64,000 bases of DNA from Asterias rubens (GCF_902459465.1 NC_047065.1:186001-250000); one strand, 5' to 3'; numbered from the stretch's first letter, positions 37,683 through 50,599 are shown. Notes: a model not told the origin generated them from the sequence alone. A program made the numbers and translations.

Positions 37683-38025
37683 AAACGAAAAAGCAAATCG
37701 CCATCTTTAAATTAGATCCGGTTATTTTTATGAATGAACCGAGTGACACTGTCTAAAACTAATATCAATCCGCCCATACGATCTCATTCACAAACGAACA
37801 GCGCCCTCTAGCGGCAAATCTTTTTAAAATAATTTTAAAACAAAATTTTTATAGCGCCCTCTAGCGGCGAAAAAAACTATTCGAATATCCGGTTAATTTT
37901 GGATAGTTGGCCAGCGGTATCCGAATATCAAAATTTCACTATTCGCCCAGCACTACTTGCTAGTAATGTAACACTGCTGCGATAAAGACACGCGCACGCA
38001 AGGATTTTTTTACTCAGCGTTTTCG

Positions 38026-38083
38026 TTCCATCCGAAAAGTACTATTGCATGGTGCAGGATGCAATAGTACTTTTCGGATGGAA
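38026..38083. repeat. Perfect 25-bp hairpin with 8-base loop
   Basis: Arms 38026-38050 and 38059-38083 are exactly complementary (TTCCATCCGAAAAGTACTAT... / ...ATAGTACTTTTCGGATGGAA). Flanking ACTCAGCGT / ACTCAGCGTGC motifs lie outside the arms. Confidence 0.92.
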
Positions 38084-38607
38084 TGAAAAAGCATGGTGAG
38101 TGACTCAGCGTGCAATGATATGGGGAGTCCAAAGGCCCTACACATTTTGACGAAAGTTTCATTGCTTTTAAAACGAAGCCACAAAGCTTGGCTCTCTAAC
38201 TTGCCTAAAAAAAAACCCAAAACTTGTAGCTTTCATTCAATCTGCACAACAGATACAATGTCACTGGATTGGATAGCTCCAACATTTATTATCCCATTTT
38301 GTGCGTTTCCGCCCAATATGTTGGCATGTTTATGAAGAGAACTCTGCTGGATGCTGGAGCTTATTTTCCTATAATAGACAGACAATTTTTACGTCATTGA
38401 AACGCCTAATTTGTGACAGTTGAGGCGTGAGGTTCAAACCAACATTCTTTGGATGACAGAAAACGGCGTACTTGAATTACTTCAAGGTACGTTTCATAAA
38501 AACTTTTCAAAAGAAAATTTTTGCCAAACTGTTACACATACTCTGTATAAATAATACTTAATAATAATAATAATAATCCCCTGCAAAAATCCAAAATTTT
38601 ATTCTAT

Positions 38608-38744
38608 ACAAATATTGAGTGGCTCAGAGTGGAATGGGAGGAATATTATCGCAAGGTAAAATTTGGACTGGAAATGGAACAGTCCAAATTTTACCGAGCG
38701 ATAATATTCCTTCAATTCCATGAATTAAAGCCACTCAATATTTG
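38608..38744. repeat. Foldback element, ~65-bp imperfect arms
   Basis: ACAAATATTGAGTGGCT at 38608 pairs with AGCCACTCAATATTTGT ending 38744; inner arms AATATTATCGCAAGGTAAAA / TTTTACCGAGCGATAATATT also pair. Farther out, CTGACATATATAGATCCTTG (about 38757) and CAAGGATCTGTATGTCAG (about 39084) form a second inverted pair around 38757-39105. Confidence 0.85.
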
Positions 38745-38759
38745 TTTTATATTTAACTG

Positions 38760-39110
38760 ACATATATAGATCCTTGTCATTTGCTGTATTTTAAAAGTAT
38801 AACATTATGAAAAATCACACAAATTACTGACAACCCAAAATCATATAGCGCCGCATAGCGGCAACAATGCACAAATCGGATCACAACCTTTTGCACAGGT
38901 GCTCCTTTGCTTTAGCAGCAGCGGGGCGGCGCTGTACTGCTCAAAAACATTGCGAACAAGGATGATCCTAACTGTTGAATGGGAAATGCTATTCCCCATG
39001 GGCGAATAGGTCTTTTTGAGCGCTGGTGTGGATAGGAGTAACAGTGAATGTCACGTGAAGTAAGTTCCACCAATCAAATGACAAGGATCTGTATGTCAGT
39101 TATATAAAGG
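38760..39110. repeat. ~350-bp segment bounded by inverted repeats
   Basis: CATATATAGATCCTTGTCAT then TTG near 38760-38782 is inverted at 39077-39105 (CAAATGACAAGGATCTGTAT then GTCAG). Probably another short TIR element; no coding content. Confidence 0.65.
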
Positions 39111-39259
39111 TAAATATTGTTATTGTATGAAACATTTATTTTATATTTCTTTTGTGAAGTGATTTTTTCACTTTTTTTTGATACTATTTTTGTAGTGTAT
39201 TTATTTTAGTGTAAACATTCTGTCTTTTGTTATTATGTTATCATTTTCAAACAAACCAT

Positions 39260-39680
39260 AATTCCATGGATTAAGGATTTCCTATGGGGAAATCCTTACA
39301 TGCGTGGGGCAGCATGCTTCCGAGCAACAGTAATTTGGTTTACTTTTGTTACCCCTGACCCGCATGATTTGTCTTTGTTTTTTATCCCTTCTGGTCATCG
39401 TACCCATTTGGTTCTGTTTTCCTCCTGCATGCTCCGCCCTTAGCCGCCCTCTTATTGTGTTTATTTTTTGCTTTTGTTTTCTTTTTCAAATAATTTATTT
39501 AAGTAAATTTAATTTAACCTTACTTATTCCTTTATTTAATTCTGTATTTATTTTCCTTACTTCTTGCTTTTTTATAATTGTTTTTTTTCCCCCGTTAATG
39601 GTCTGTCTTGTGCTATTGTAACTTGTTTGTTGTACCTTGTATTGGTCGAATAAATAATAATAATAATAAATAATAATATG
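39260..39680 (+). mobile_element. LINE 3' tail fragment
   Basis: T-rich 3' UTR-like sequence ending GGTCGAATAAATAATAATAA and more AAT units, the same terminus as the LINE at 7771-7795 (GGCCGAATAAATAATAATAA). No reverse transcriptase frame retained. A short hairpin (AAGGATTTCC / GGAAATCCTT) lies at 39272-39298. Confidence 0.55.
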
Positions 39681-39689
39681 GTTTCATTC

Positions 39690-40915
39690 AGCCCTGCTTC
39701 CATGGGTAGGGCACTGTGTTGTTACATGTACCACGTATCACTTACCCTTGGCAGGGATGTGCTGACAAAAAGCGCCGATTAAAATCCCAAAGTGACTACT
39801 TTGAAGCATGCGCTTTATTAACTTTCATGAGCTTGTATGGCGCTTGTAGGATACTTAGTACATGTACACTGCGTATGAAATATGCGAAGTATTTTGATTG
39901 GGTTTCATTTCACATGAAACATGTTTTTATACTCGTCACCCTACATGTAAATTGCATCATCACAAGATCAAAGAATATTGAGAAAGGACCAATTTGCTCT
40001 TTTATTATGCCTCTTTTGAGTGGTCATCCATAGGTCTGATTAAAATGAGTCAGATTCTGACACATTTTAATGAACCAATTCCAGGGAGCAAGGCATGCTG
40101 GGAGAACATGACCCCTGGGAACAAGGTTGGGTTCATTCACCTATGTATCTTTAGATTTTCATTGCCAAATCTACAGTACCTGTAATTAAGATGTTGGTTT
40201 TATGATTAATAATTAATAGTTTGCTCAGCAATGATGCTGGCAGTACAAGGACGAAAAGATCTATCTCACCTTGGCTCGATATGGAAGCTTGTGGTTGTTG
40301 TACCTCACTGTGTAGTTCTGCATCAGTTGGTATCAATATATATTTTTTTCATGTCCGTCAGACAATGTAACACCATTCAATCGAGCCCGATTTTACACCC
40401 TTGAGTAGGATGATTTTCCAGGCACTCTGAAAACCCCTTTCCTAACCCCAAGGGAACACCCTCATGTGACATATTGACGTCATGATCTGAAATATAATCC
40501 TTGTGTACCGTCATCTTCTCGGCTACCCATCACCCTAGATCATCACAGGGACTTCACACCAAACTCAGCCTTTGGTCACGCTTGATATAAGGTGAATTTC
40601 CCCTCAGCTCAAGTACCCTGATATCCTAGCTCATGCAGCCATCAAATGAAAGCTGTTCATTTGTATTTTAAACTGAATATTTTAAAATTAATTTGAATGC
40701 CTCAATGGGTAGTATCTTGAGCAAAAACAATTTTATGTTCAGATGTAATCTTAAATGAGTCTGATAAAATAACTCTTATTTCTATTGGATGAAGGATACT
40801 AAATACACACAAATTCAAATGAAATCAATCTTCTTTTACATTTTAGAGTGCTTGTTCAAATAAAAACAGTTTAATGCGGGTGAACCAGTTTCAGCACTTC
40901 CTCAAAATATACAAA
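39690..40915. other. Spacer, no gene recognised
   Basis: No splice-supported exon, tRNA-like unit or array. Confidence 0.4.
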
Positions 40916-41313
40916 CAAATATTTAGGTGTCGGCGTATATGCCGCGCGGCGTATAAACCGCGATCAAAATAAAAAAAAAACATGAAAAAAATAATCTCAA
41001 AACATGGAAGTGAAGTACGCAAACCTGCCGCGTTACGGGTGATTTTTTATCTCACACTATCAGTCCTGAGTTATATTTTTTTTCCATCAACAATCCTTTT
41101 CAAGAATTTGAGATTTGATGATCGGTTGTGTTGGCCATGTTTTGTGAACTTCTTTGGCAACAAACTCTCCGTGAATCAAAGATCGGTCGGCAACGCACAC
41201 CGAGAAATAGTTCAACTTTGCCCTGCATTGCATCGCCCTCTGTTGACAAAAGTTGTTCACGTTTGATTAGACTGGGCCCCGAGCCTCAAAGCGTGGGTCA
41301 GACGTTCAAGCTC

Positions 41314-42667
41314 CCCGTTGTACAATGGGCAGCCGCTCTACTCGATCCGCCCGAAGTCTAGCCAAGATTTTATGAACGGAACTATCACCGGCCAATCAAC
41401 AACGGCCAATCATCAAACACCCAATCACCGCATGCGTGAACACTTAGGGGCCGTGATTGTTTGCGGTCCTCTTTATGGCGATGTGCAGTGACAGGCGGGC
41501 GGCACATCAGTCAGTCTTGTATAGTTGCCGCAATGTGGGAGTTGCGTCGTAATTAAAGTGGAAATGTATTGAAGTTTACACTATTGATCGCAAATGATCT
41601 ATTATAGGATAGCATTCTTTTTGTAAGCTGGCAGCACCCCCTGAGGGTGGTTGATAAACGTTTTACAAAGGAAACACGGAATACAATTGTGGTGGGATTT
41701 TCAACAGGTTTTTGTCATCACACAGGCAGGTTTTTGTTCTCGTTTAAGAAAAAAAATAAAAATTATTTAGAATTTTTACAAACGATCTTTCTTTTTAAAA
41801 ATGCCGTTTTTTCTCTTAAATATTTATACGTCGGCTTACAAGCCGCCCGGAGAATAAACCGCAGGAGTTCAAAAAAATGTCAAAAACAACATATAAACCG
41901 TGGTTTATAATCCGAAAATTACGGTACTTGAGTTAATGATATCAGAGACCAGGTATCATTTTCCTCAAGTACAATATTTGTATTAACCCCCCCCCCCTCG
42001 TACTTAGCTAACCCTGGGAATGTCTGCAGTTATGTGCATGTGAGAGTATGCTACTGCCAGACATTGCCAGAAAGAGGATGTTTTGTAAGAGGATTTCATC
42101 TGAGCTTGACCAGAGATTGTTTTTATCTGTAGAGGGGCGTTGTACTTCAGGGCCCGGGTTGATGAAGTACAGAGTCTGCTGGACACACTGTGGGATTAGT
42201 GATCGGCTTATAAATCTTGTGTGCTTTGCGTGAATAATGAACAAATAAAAAGAGAAAATTAAGAAGTTTTATTCAAGATGGAAAGTGCTTTATATTGTGT
42301 AGTAATTGCATTAATGACCGTGGATGACAGTGGCATTAATGGCTGTGCATTGTCAAACATTGGAAGAATTTCATTTGCGCCACAGTATCATATTGTCCCG
42401 TTGTACAATGGGCAGCCGCTCTACTCGATCCGTCTGAAGTCTAGCCAAGATTTTATGAACGGAACTATCACGGAACTATGTTTGCGTTCCTCTTTATGGC
42501 GATGTGCACTGACAGGCGGGCGGCACATCAGTCAGTCTTGTATAGTTGCCGCAATGTGGGAGTTGCGTCGTAATTAAAGTGGAAATGTATTGAAGTTTAC
42601 ACTATTGATCGTAATTGAAATGATCTATTATAGGATAGCATTCTTTTTGTAAGCTGGCAGCACCCCC
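41314..42667. repeat. Direct repeat pair A (41314-41641 and 42397-42667)
   Basis: Both copies begin CCCGTTGTACAATGGGCAGC, share GCCAAGATTTTATGAACGGA, GGCGGCACATCAGTCAGTCT and end AAGCTGGCAGCACCCC. The first copy has ~70 extra bases of ACGGCCAATCA-type sequence. Each copy abuts an end of the 741-bp repeat B. Confidence 0.85.
41642..42382. repeat. 741-bp direct repeat B, copy 1 (LTR-like)
   Basis: Begins TGAGGGTGGTTGATAAACG and ends TTTGCGCCA, so TG...CA ends. The second copy at 43927-44668 is nearly identical, including a 61-codon open frame (42048-42233). Contains a TATAAACCGnGGTTTATA palindrome and an AATAAA near 42243. LTR identity is only a hypothesis. Confidence 0.75.
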
Positions 42668-43926
42668 TTTGCGGGACCACATAATTGTTTGTGTTGGATA
42701 ATTATTGATGAAAGTTACAACTGAAAATACGTTTATTATTGTGATACTGAAAAAATCCAATATTAATTTTAAAAATTGACAAAGTTTAATCCTATTTTAT
42801 TTGTAGGTAAGTGAGTTCGTGTTGCTTGCAATAAAAATTAACTTCAGACAGTGCGTGGCCGTACCATCGTTTTAACATAGGATTCGTCTGCAGAAGCAGT
42901 GAGTGATAAAGAAACAGTGCGAAGATTTATATCCAAGGAATCCTTTGCCTTCCGTTTTCTTTAAATAGAAAATAGACAAAACCAAAACCAATTGGTCCTT
43001 TTCAGGGCTGCCACAACACAAACGAGAGTATTGTATATGACTGTTGTTTCTGTTTACAATGTATATAGGAACATTTTTTAAACATGCAAAACTCCTTTAT
43101 AAAATATAAAAGAAATAACAATGGGGACGGCCAAAGTTTTTCCCTCACTTTTATTGTATAGCGGTAGTAATGAAACAAAATGCGCTACATTATTGTTTGC
43201 TTAATCACAAGGACAGGGGATTCACTTTTATTAAACATCGGAGTAGACGAGAAATAAGGTTGAAATGGGTCTTTCAATAAGGGAATTAAAGTAGGGTGGT
43301 TGGCCGGTGTTTCTCCCTCCCCTTTTATTGTAGTCCCACAACGAGGATCCACAATAGATTATTGCAACGACGGACAGGCGGACGGACGTAGCGTGTATGT
43401 ATGTAGTAATGTATCACGCAGCGTGCACATTAAGCACATGTACACACATGCGAGTTCGTAAAGCTAGCAATCTGTTAATTGCGCTGCTCAATCTCGAGAT
43501 TGCACAACAGATGTTGGTGGCACCGTATTGAGCGATGTTCGCCGACGGGTTGCGCTACGCCCTCGCATTTGCGCCGCCTGGAAATAAAATTCCCAATGTT
43601 ACTGGACTCAACAATCAGGGCAGGTTGAAAACGTTTTGTTTGATCCCCCTGGAGCGGCACAGTTCTTTGCGTACGTCCATTCACCATTCTGCTGTTGCGG
43701 TGTGCGTGGTTGAGCTGAAGAAACCGCTGGCTGACACAAGTGTAGCCTGGATGTCTGACGTCAGTATATAAAGGTCGTGGGAAAAATAGACAGGGGACGA
43801 GTCTATTTCGCTGAGACACGAGTATAGCTTGAATGTCTGATGTCAGCAGGTAAAGATCGCTAGGATAAATAGACGGGCACCAGTCTAGTCTAACCCGAGT
43901 TGCGCTGAGAGGGGGAGCTAGCTAGC
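42668..43926. other. Unique region between the 741-bp repeats
   Basis: ~1.26 kb with no gag, protease or reverse transcriptase frame. A purine-rich GAGAGGGGGAGC lies just before the second repeat (about 43907-43920), which could serve as a polypurine tract if this is an LTR element. Two GTC.GACGTCAGTA/CAG-type pieces near 43750 and 43830 look like a short internal duplication. Confidence 0.4.
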
Positions 43927-44668
43927 TGAGGGCGGTTGATAAACGTTTTACAAAGGAAACATGGAATACAATTGTGGTGGGATTTTCAACAGGTTTTTGT
44001 CATCACACAGGCAGGTTTTTGTTCTCGTTTAAGAAAAAAAATAAAAATTATTTAGAATATTTTACAAACGATCTTTCTTTTTAAAAATGCCGTTGTTTCT
44101 CTTAAATATTTATACGTCGGCTTACAAGCCGCCCGGAGAATAAACCGCAGGAGTTCAAAAAAATGTCAAAAACAACATATAAACCGCGGTTTATAATCCG
44201 AAATTTACGGTACTTAAGTTAATGATATCAGAGACCAGGTATCATTTTCCTCAAGTACAATATTTGTATTAAACCCCCCCCCCTCGTACTTAGCTAACCC
44301 TGGGAATGTCTGCAGTTATGTGCATGTGAGAGTATGCTACTGCCAGACATTGCCAGAAAGAGGATGTTTTGTAAGAGGATTTCATCTGAGCTTGACCAGA
44401 GATTGTTTTTATCTGTAGAGGGGCGTTGTACTTCAGGGCCCGGGTTGATGAAGTACAGAGTCTGCTGGACTCACTGTGGGATTAGTGATCGGCTTATAAA
44501 TCTTGTGTGCTTTGCGTGAATAATGAACAAATAAAAAGAGAAAGTTAAGAAGTTTTATTCAAGATGGAAAGTGCTTTATATTGTGTAGTAATTGCATTAA
44601 TGACCGTGGATGACAGTGGCATTAATGGCTGTGCATTGTCAAACATTGGAAGAATTTAATTTGCGCCA
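43927..44668. repeat. 742-bp direct repeat B, copy 2 (LTR-like)
   Basis: TGAGGGCGGTTGATAAACG to TTGCGCCA, about 99% identical by eye to 41642-42382. The 61-codon frame recurs at 44334-44519 with the same protein. Sequences outside the repeat differ (CAGTATCA after copy 1, TAGACAAC after copy 2). Confidence 0.75.
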
Positions 44669-44669
44669 T

Positions 44670-47100
44670 AGACAACTCTCAGCAAGTGATCTGCACTTAA
44701 CCTCAGGGGGTGGGTGGGGAATGGGGGTGGGGGTAGGGGTTACTGTTGGATCTGTTGAGGTCATTACAAAAATGCTCTCAGGCCTTGAACTTTGCTCTTG
44801 AAGGGGTCCAGCAATCTTCTCTCTGGTAAGGCACACTTCTATGATGAGGTAAATAGTAATAAATCCGAACTTTGCACCATGAAGCACAGGGCACCCACAG
44901 CAATTGCTGTGGGTGCTGTTGGTTTCTTCGAGGCCTGGGTCTGTTGTAAACAATCCAGGAGGGCATTTGAAAAGGGACAATCCATCATGAGAACTTCCAT
45001 GCCCACAAACACAAAAGAGTTCAGAAAGCATCTATAGGATGAAACATAAGTTTGTACGTTGTACAGACAAGCATCGTGTACTTCTTTTTACAGTATTGTG
45101 TACTTGTACAAGTATCAGACAAGTATCATATTGTCCAAGAAATCTTTATTGTGTAAGTGTACCACACTTCTGAGGCAAAAACGGCAGCAAAATAGACCAG
45201 ACAACCTTCATGTAAATAGAATCACTAAGCTTGACTTGTACACATCGCCTTCGGCTAAAGTCATACTGAGTCAGTGGCAGACAATGTCATCATATCCTTG
45301 ATCGATGGTCCTACTCCTCATATTATATGAATGGATAATGTCCATGTACCAGTTCTTTTTTCCTGTTTCTCACTCTGTCTTCTTTTGCTTTTGGTTCCTG
45401 GGGATGCGATAAATTTTGCCTATGGAGTGGCTCTCACGTTGTCACACTTGAGAGGTGAGAACAGGGATAAGAAGGCACCTGATGCCTTCTTGAGGAAAGG
45501 TGCTTGACTATGCTCCCAAGGGAGGAGAGGTAATAGGGGAGACCTACTTCGCTAGAGAGAGAGAGAGATGGCTGATCTGACGTTCTACTTACATGATCGG
45601 ATTGGTACACTAGTAAAAATACTTATAATATTGATAAGGACTCAATTCAGACAACAACCTGGTTTACGTGGAGATATTGGTAAAGAGTGCTGAAAAATAT
45701 GAATACTTCTTCCCTGATGGGTGAAATGTTCTTTGTGTAATTCACGACATGTACATGTTGGTTTAAGGGCAGCTTGATTATTTAAAATGTCAGACTGTCT
45801 AATTGGGATGTCATTTGGCCTCAGTATCTATAAGTATCTATAATTACCCCTAAGTATGTAGAACCCAACAGAGATGACCCAAACCCATTAAAGGTCTCAT
45901 CATGCATCCTGGCTGTGATGGTAACCCAGTTACTGACAAAAGGCCAAGTACAAACACATTTTCTCCTTCCACTAAACAAAGTTTTGAGGCAACGAACTGG
46001 AAGCGCAGGTGAAAAGACTATTTTGCTGCTAAGCCCAAGGGAATGTTTTTTTTACAAACAGTGTTTTACTTACCGCAAGAAGCTAAACAAACATGAGTGC
46101 ATTTCCTTCATGGATATTTTCTTTAAAACTGCTTGTATCAATTAATTTAAGCCTCTGAAATCACAGGAAAACTTGTTTTACTGTTCAGCAGATGCAAACA
46201 TTTCCTTCTTTTTGATAAACAATAAATTATTGTCTAAAGAACCACTGCTTTAAAAGGTTTCCAATAGACTTGTAAGATTTTTCAATTGAAGTGCCCTTTT
46301 CAAAAAAAATGACTGGCCTTGCCCTCTCAAAGGCCTGCAACACCCAAACATGTGATAACCTGTTCCATTGATAAACGATTGTTTTTGAAGTGGTCTTAGC
46401 GCAGCAGGATCCTTCAAAGTCAAGACAACTTCCTGAATAAAATGTTGAAGGATTAAAAATTGAATGGTTCTATAGATAATTGCCAAGCTGTTGAGTTGAC
46501 TTCACCTTACTGCAGCTTGAGGTCATGCCATTATTCACTAGTGTCATCTTCATCACATAGCTTTGCCCCTAGTCTCTAAATTCACAATACAGTGGCTTAT
46601 CATCACAGTAAAAACAACAGCCTGTTGATGACCATGACGACGATGTTAATTGCTTTTTGCCATCAATTGTTTCTGTGTGAGTCAATAAAGAGAGGGCGCA
46701 CCTTCTTTGATAAGCTTGATGGTTGCCTGGCAACGCAAAGGAAATACAGCCAAAGGACTACCAAGGACCAAGGTCGTTTAATTGTCGTTAGAGTAATAGC
46801 AAATAATGTCAAGTGTTATTGGGTGGGTATTCTAAACAAATGTAGCAGTGTGATGCCGGAGTATTAAAAGTAGAAAATGAATGCTACTTTGCGATATCAA
46901 GTTTACATTCCATGTTCATTATGATTTGTACGCATTACATGTATATATGGCCAAGAGCCGTGTCTATTTTATACACCTTGGGCAAGCTAGTGTATGCATC
47001 AGGCCAGTTAGCTAATTGCGTGTCAAGACCAAAAATGTTAGCCAATAAAAATTTTAAAAAACAAGAATTTAGTTAATTTTTTTATTTTACCAAAAATATC
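44670..47100. other. Spacer, no gene recognised
   Basis: Contains a 28-bp palindrome near 44888-44917 (ACCCACAGCAATTGCTGTGG core), a GGGGGT-rich stretch near 44705-44740, a GA tract near 45556 and an AAGGCACCTGATGCCTT hairpin at about 45472. No exon supported. Confidence 0.4.
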
Positions 47101-47112
47101 AAGAGAAAACCA

Positions 47113-47535
47113 TCTAGAATACTCAAGATTGCACAGTAGGACTTAAGTTTAAGAACCAAGATAAGCTAGAATACTCAAGATTGCACAGTAGGACTTAAGT
47201 TTAAGAACCAAGATAAGCTAGAATACTCAAGATTGCACAGTAGGACTTAAGTTTAAGAACCAAGATAAGCTAGAATACTCCAGATTGCACAGTAGGACTT
47301 AAGTTTAAGAACCAAGATAAGCTAGAATACTCCAGATTGCACAGTAGGACTTAAGTTTAAGAACCAAGGAAGATAAGCTAGAATACTCAAGATTGCACAG
47401 TAGGACTTAAGTTTAAGAACCAAGATAAGCTAGAATACTCAAGATTGCACAGTAGGACTTAAGTTTAAGAACCAAGATAAGCTAGAATACTCAAGATTGC
47501 ACAGTAGGACTTAAGTTTAAGAACCAAGATAAGCT
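47113..47535. repeat. 52-bp minisatellite, about 8 copies
   Basis: Unit CTAGAATACTCAAGATTGCA, CAGTAGGACTTAAGTTTAAG, AACCAAGATAAG. Two adjacent units carry CTCCAG instead of CTCAAG and one has a 4-base insertion (CCAAGGAAGATAAG). Confidence 0.95.
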
Positions 47536-47539
47536 CCAA

Positions 47540-50500
47540 TTTGAAGACCTTGTTTCAAAATTCCAACATGCTTCGTCCAGTCACCTACAAATGTGGTGAT
47601 CCAGAATGGCCTTTGAAAGGTTCTTGTCTTTATTGAAAAGGCAGTTGGTGCAAACAATGCAAAGTAATAGTAAACATTCAACCGCAAAATGTGGGACAAA
47701 TTGTGAAATAACTGATTTTGTTTCTAAATAAAGGCAAACATTTTAATACAATTGGTTATTCAACTGTAGCTCTCTTTTTAAATAACTGGATATGTAGACA
47801 TTACATTTATGTAATGCTCCGATATAGCTATTTATTATTAATTTATTCAGGACCATGTTCCCTACTTGTGTGAATTTTGTAATATTGTTTTATTTGCTTC
47901 TTTTAATATTGGCGTTAGTATTGGCGTCCGCCCTATTGGTAAATTTTGGATGATTTTTAAATTATATTTGAACAACTTCCCCATACAAATGTTCATTGAG
48001 TTTGTACAGGGAAGTTGTTCATGTCCATTTAATAACTTAGGTTTTTACAGAGCACTCAATTGATGATGAGGATAGTACATAGGGCACTGCTGACGGTCTC
48101 TTTGAAGATACTTGATTGAACGATACCATTACTACCTTTAGGGCATAGTGGACATCCGATTGCAATTTATATCCACCCGACATCTTTGATGCAATCTACA
48201 GACTCTTGCGCTTTTTTCGTGGGGATAAGATCTCTTTATTTACACCAAAAAGCTGTACAGAACCAAGACCTGATTCTGTTCCTGTGAGAGCAAGGCAAGT
48301 TTTTCCTTAAACAGCTTAAGGCATAATCAGGGAAATGGTAATGTGTACTGGAACATTTCAAAGGGCACCGAGGCGTTTTACCAGGGGCATAGGGGCAATT
48401 GTCTCTGTTGTCATTGTGAAGTTTCAGCCAGGCTATACTTCCTAACAAGTCTGATAACTTGTTCTTCTTAGGGCAAGGCAATTTTTTTAAGGGCATATGA
48501 CTTTGGGGATAAATTAATCAGGGGCATGGGCCCATTGCCGGCAGGAAGTTCAGTGCTTAAATACTAATTAAATTGACCTGATATTTTTGTATTTAAGGGC
48601 AAAGCACTTTCTTGAAGTTAAGCACAGTACATACAAAATTTCACCTGGATTACTTAAATGGGCACCAATGCAATGAAGTACCAGGTGTGAATTAATTTGC
48701 ATGCTCGTCTGAATTTGAAAACCAATTACTCCAATACATGTAATATTCAGTGTGTTAAGTGTGTTGGACCTTGTCTTTTTTTCATCTTTTCTATTAGCTA
48801 CTATATAATGTAGTCTGTAAGGTGTCGGCCCTACTTTAATAACGGACCGGGTCTTCACGCTAACGCTCGTGGGGGGCGGAGTAGCAGTGAAACACCTGAG
48901 GCGTACTTCTTAGAGCATTTTACCGGTAATAAAATTGTTGTTCTTACTTTGGCAGACAAATATGTATGTGTACAGCTACAGTAAAAACATAAACCAACAG
49001 TAATTCATAAAGGATCTGCCACATAATTTTGGCTCAGCATTTATGAATTTATACCGCGATCAGGCAATTTATCTGTGGATATGTAAAATTAACAAATGCA
49101 CAGACACGTGTTCCTACATATCATATACATGTATATATTTTGGATGTAGGTCAATAGAATTGTGCTGTACCATTGGTTTGTTGTATATGACATTGGTGAT
49201 GGTGCTTGCAAAAACCAATCCTGATCAACTTGTAACTCGTTAGCTGTTGATACTACGATAGTCTCTATTGGCTGACGGTGATGTTGGTTCTTTTGTACAA
49301 TGGAATGGGAGGGGCTGATAGCTCAACGTCTAGTATTAACTTGTGGGCGAGTAATCTGTGCTCCTTTGCTGTATGTACATGTACCTTCTACAGTGTACTG
49401 CAGTTTTCTCATTTCCGTATAAACTTAGCGTATTGTTTCTGTTTGGTGTGTTGGTAAGTGTTTTATTTCCTTCTTGCCTTTATCCAATCACTTTCTTTAC
49501 CTTAGGCCAGAGTCGATTCTAGACATGACACTTGTTAGGGATAATTATAATGTTCTGTGCTCTTTAAAATTACTCAATTCCAAACTGTCTCTGAAAAGTG
49601 TAGCCATGTCAAAACAAAAGAAAAATTTGTGTATAAATATTTTGGGCCCTGTGAAAGTGCTGAGCAGCAAAACATGTGGTCTGGTGGAGATTTTCTTGGA
49701 ATTGGAACCCCTACATGCCTTAGAGTGTTTGTATAATATGTTTTATTTTACTCAATGGATTATTTGATATTTATATGTAAACACATTCTGTTGCAATACA
49801 TATTTTGTCTTCAAGTTGTTTATTGTATTACAACAGAATGAAGTACATAACAACACAATGTTTTTTGTTCATAATATTTATTTTTCTCTTTTTTTTTTAA
49901 ACAAAAAATTAATTTAGATTTTCAGTTATTTCTTTTGACCCACCAACCTGCAATTATACATTGAAATATTATAATTGCATTGACTATTTTGAATATAATT
50001 TAGTTTGACTCAGTACTTTGCAGAGTTATGTGAACAAAATCCCAGTCATAATATTGTTCAGGTGGGATTCAAACCCACAACCTTCGCTATTAATTTACAT
50101 GTAGTTGTTTCCATTGAGGAATTCAATGAATGTAGACAATGGAACTTTCAGATACATAATGTATGTTTCCCTCTTTTTCTGTTTGTGTTATAGAACCCGT
50201 ACTAGTAGTCAGCATAGTTTGAAGCCTCGCTTTTGTTGTCAAGTATCATCAATGTACATGAATTAGCATCTATAGTGAACATTGTAAGTGCTGTGTGCCT
50301 GGACAGAATCAACACCTCTATGTCTAGTTTACCTGCTGAATCTCTAAGAATAAAGTAGTCACCTTTCTGCCTTCTCAAGAAGGTGACATAATCTCTACCA
50401 AGCATCATCATTCCCGGTTCCCAGCGTCACGCTCCTGTTCAACCTGGATTTTGCATCACGCTGAATTCAAATTCTTGCCCATTATTGGACACTTGGGGAT

Positions 50501-50590
50501 TGCCCGGTACTTCGCTTCCCATTAGCTCATTAAAGAGGTGTTTCTGAAGGGTGGTGATAAACATACGTTGGTGACCACGCTCAGTGGGCT
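47540..50590. other. Spacer, no gene recognised
   Basis: No splice-supported exon. Near 50058-50085 the - strand has a GGGTTTGAATCCC box B-like motif without a clear box A, probably a SINE scrap. GTACATGTAC-type palindromes are scattered here as elsewhere. Confidence 0.35.
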
Positions 50591-50599
50591 CAGGCGGTG

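Larger units (their letters stand above)
36101..37955. mobile_element. 1855-bp non-autonomous hAT-like transposon with 8-bp TSD
   Basis: Starts TAGGCCTGGGCGAAT and ends ATTCGCCCAGCACTA, inverted complements with few mismatches, and is flanked by the exact duplication CTTGCTAG (36093-36100 and 37956-37963). TAG...CTA ends plus 8-bp TSDs are hAT hallmarks. Subterminal CCGGATATCCG/CGAATATCCG motifs and paired GCGCCCTCTAGCGGC sites (37800 and 37855) follow. No transposase frame; it carries a nested MITE and a Penelope-like fragment. Confidence 0.82.

Noticed and set aside
42383..43926. LTR retrotransposon coding region
   Set aside because: No gag, protease, integrase or reverse transcriptase frame was found, so the LTR interpretation stays a hypothesis only.
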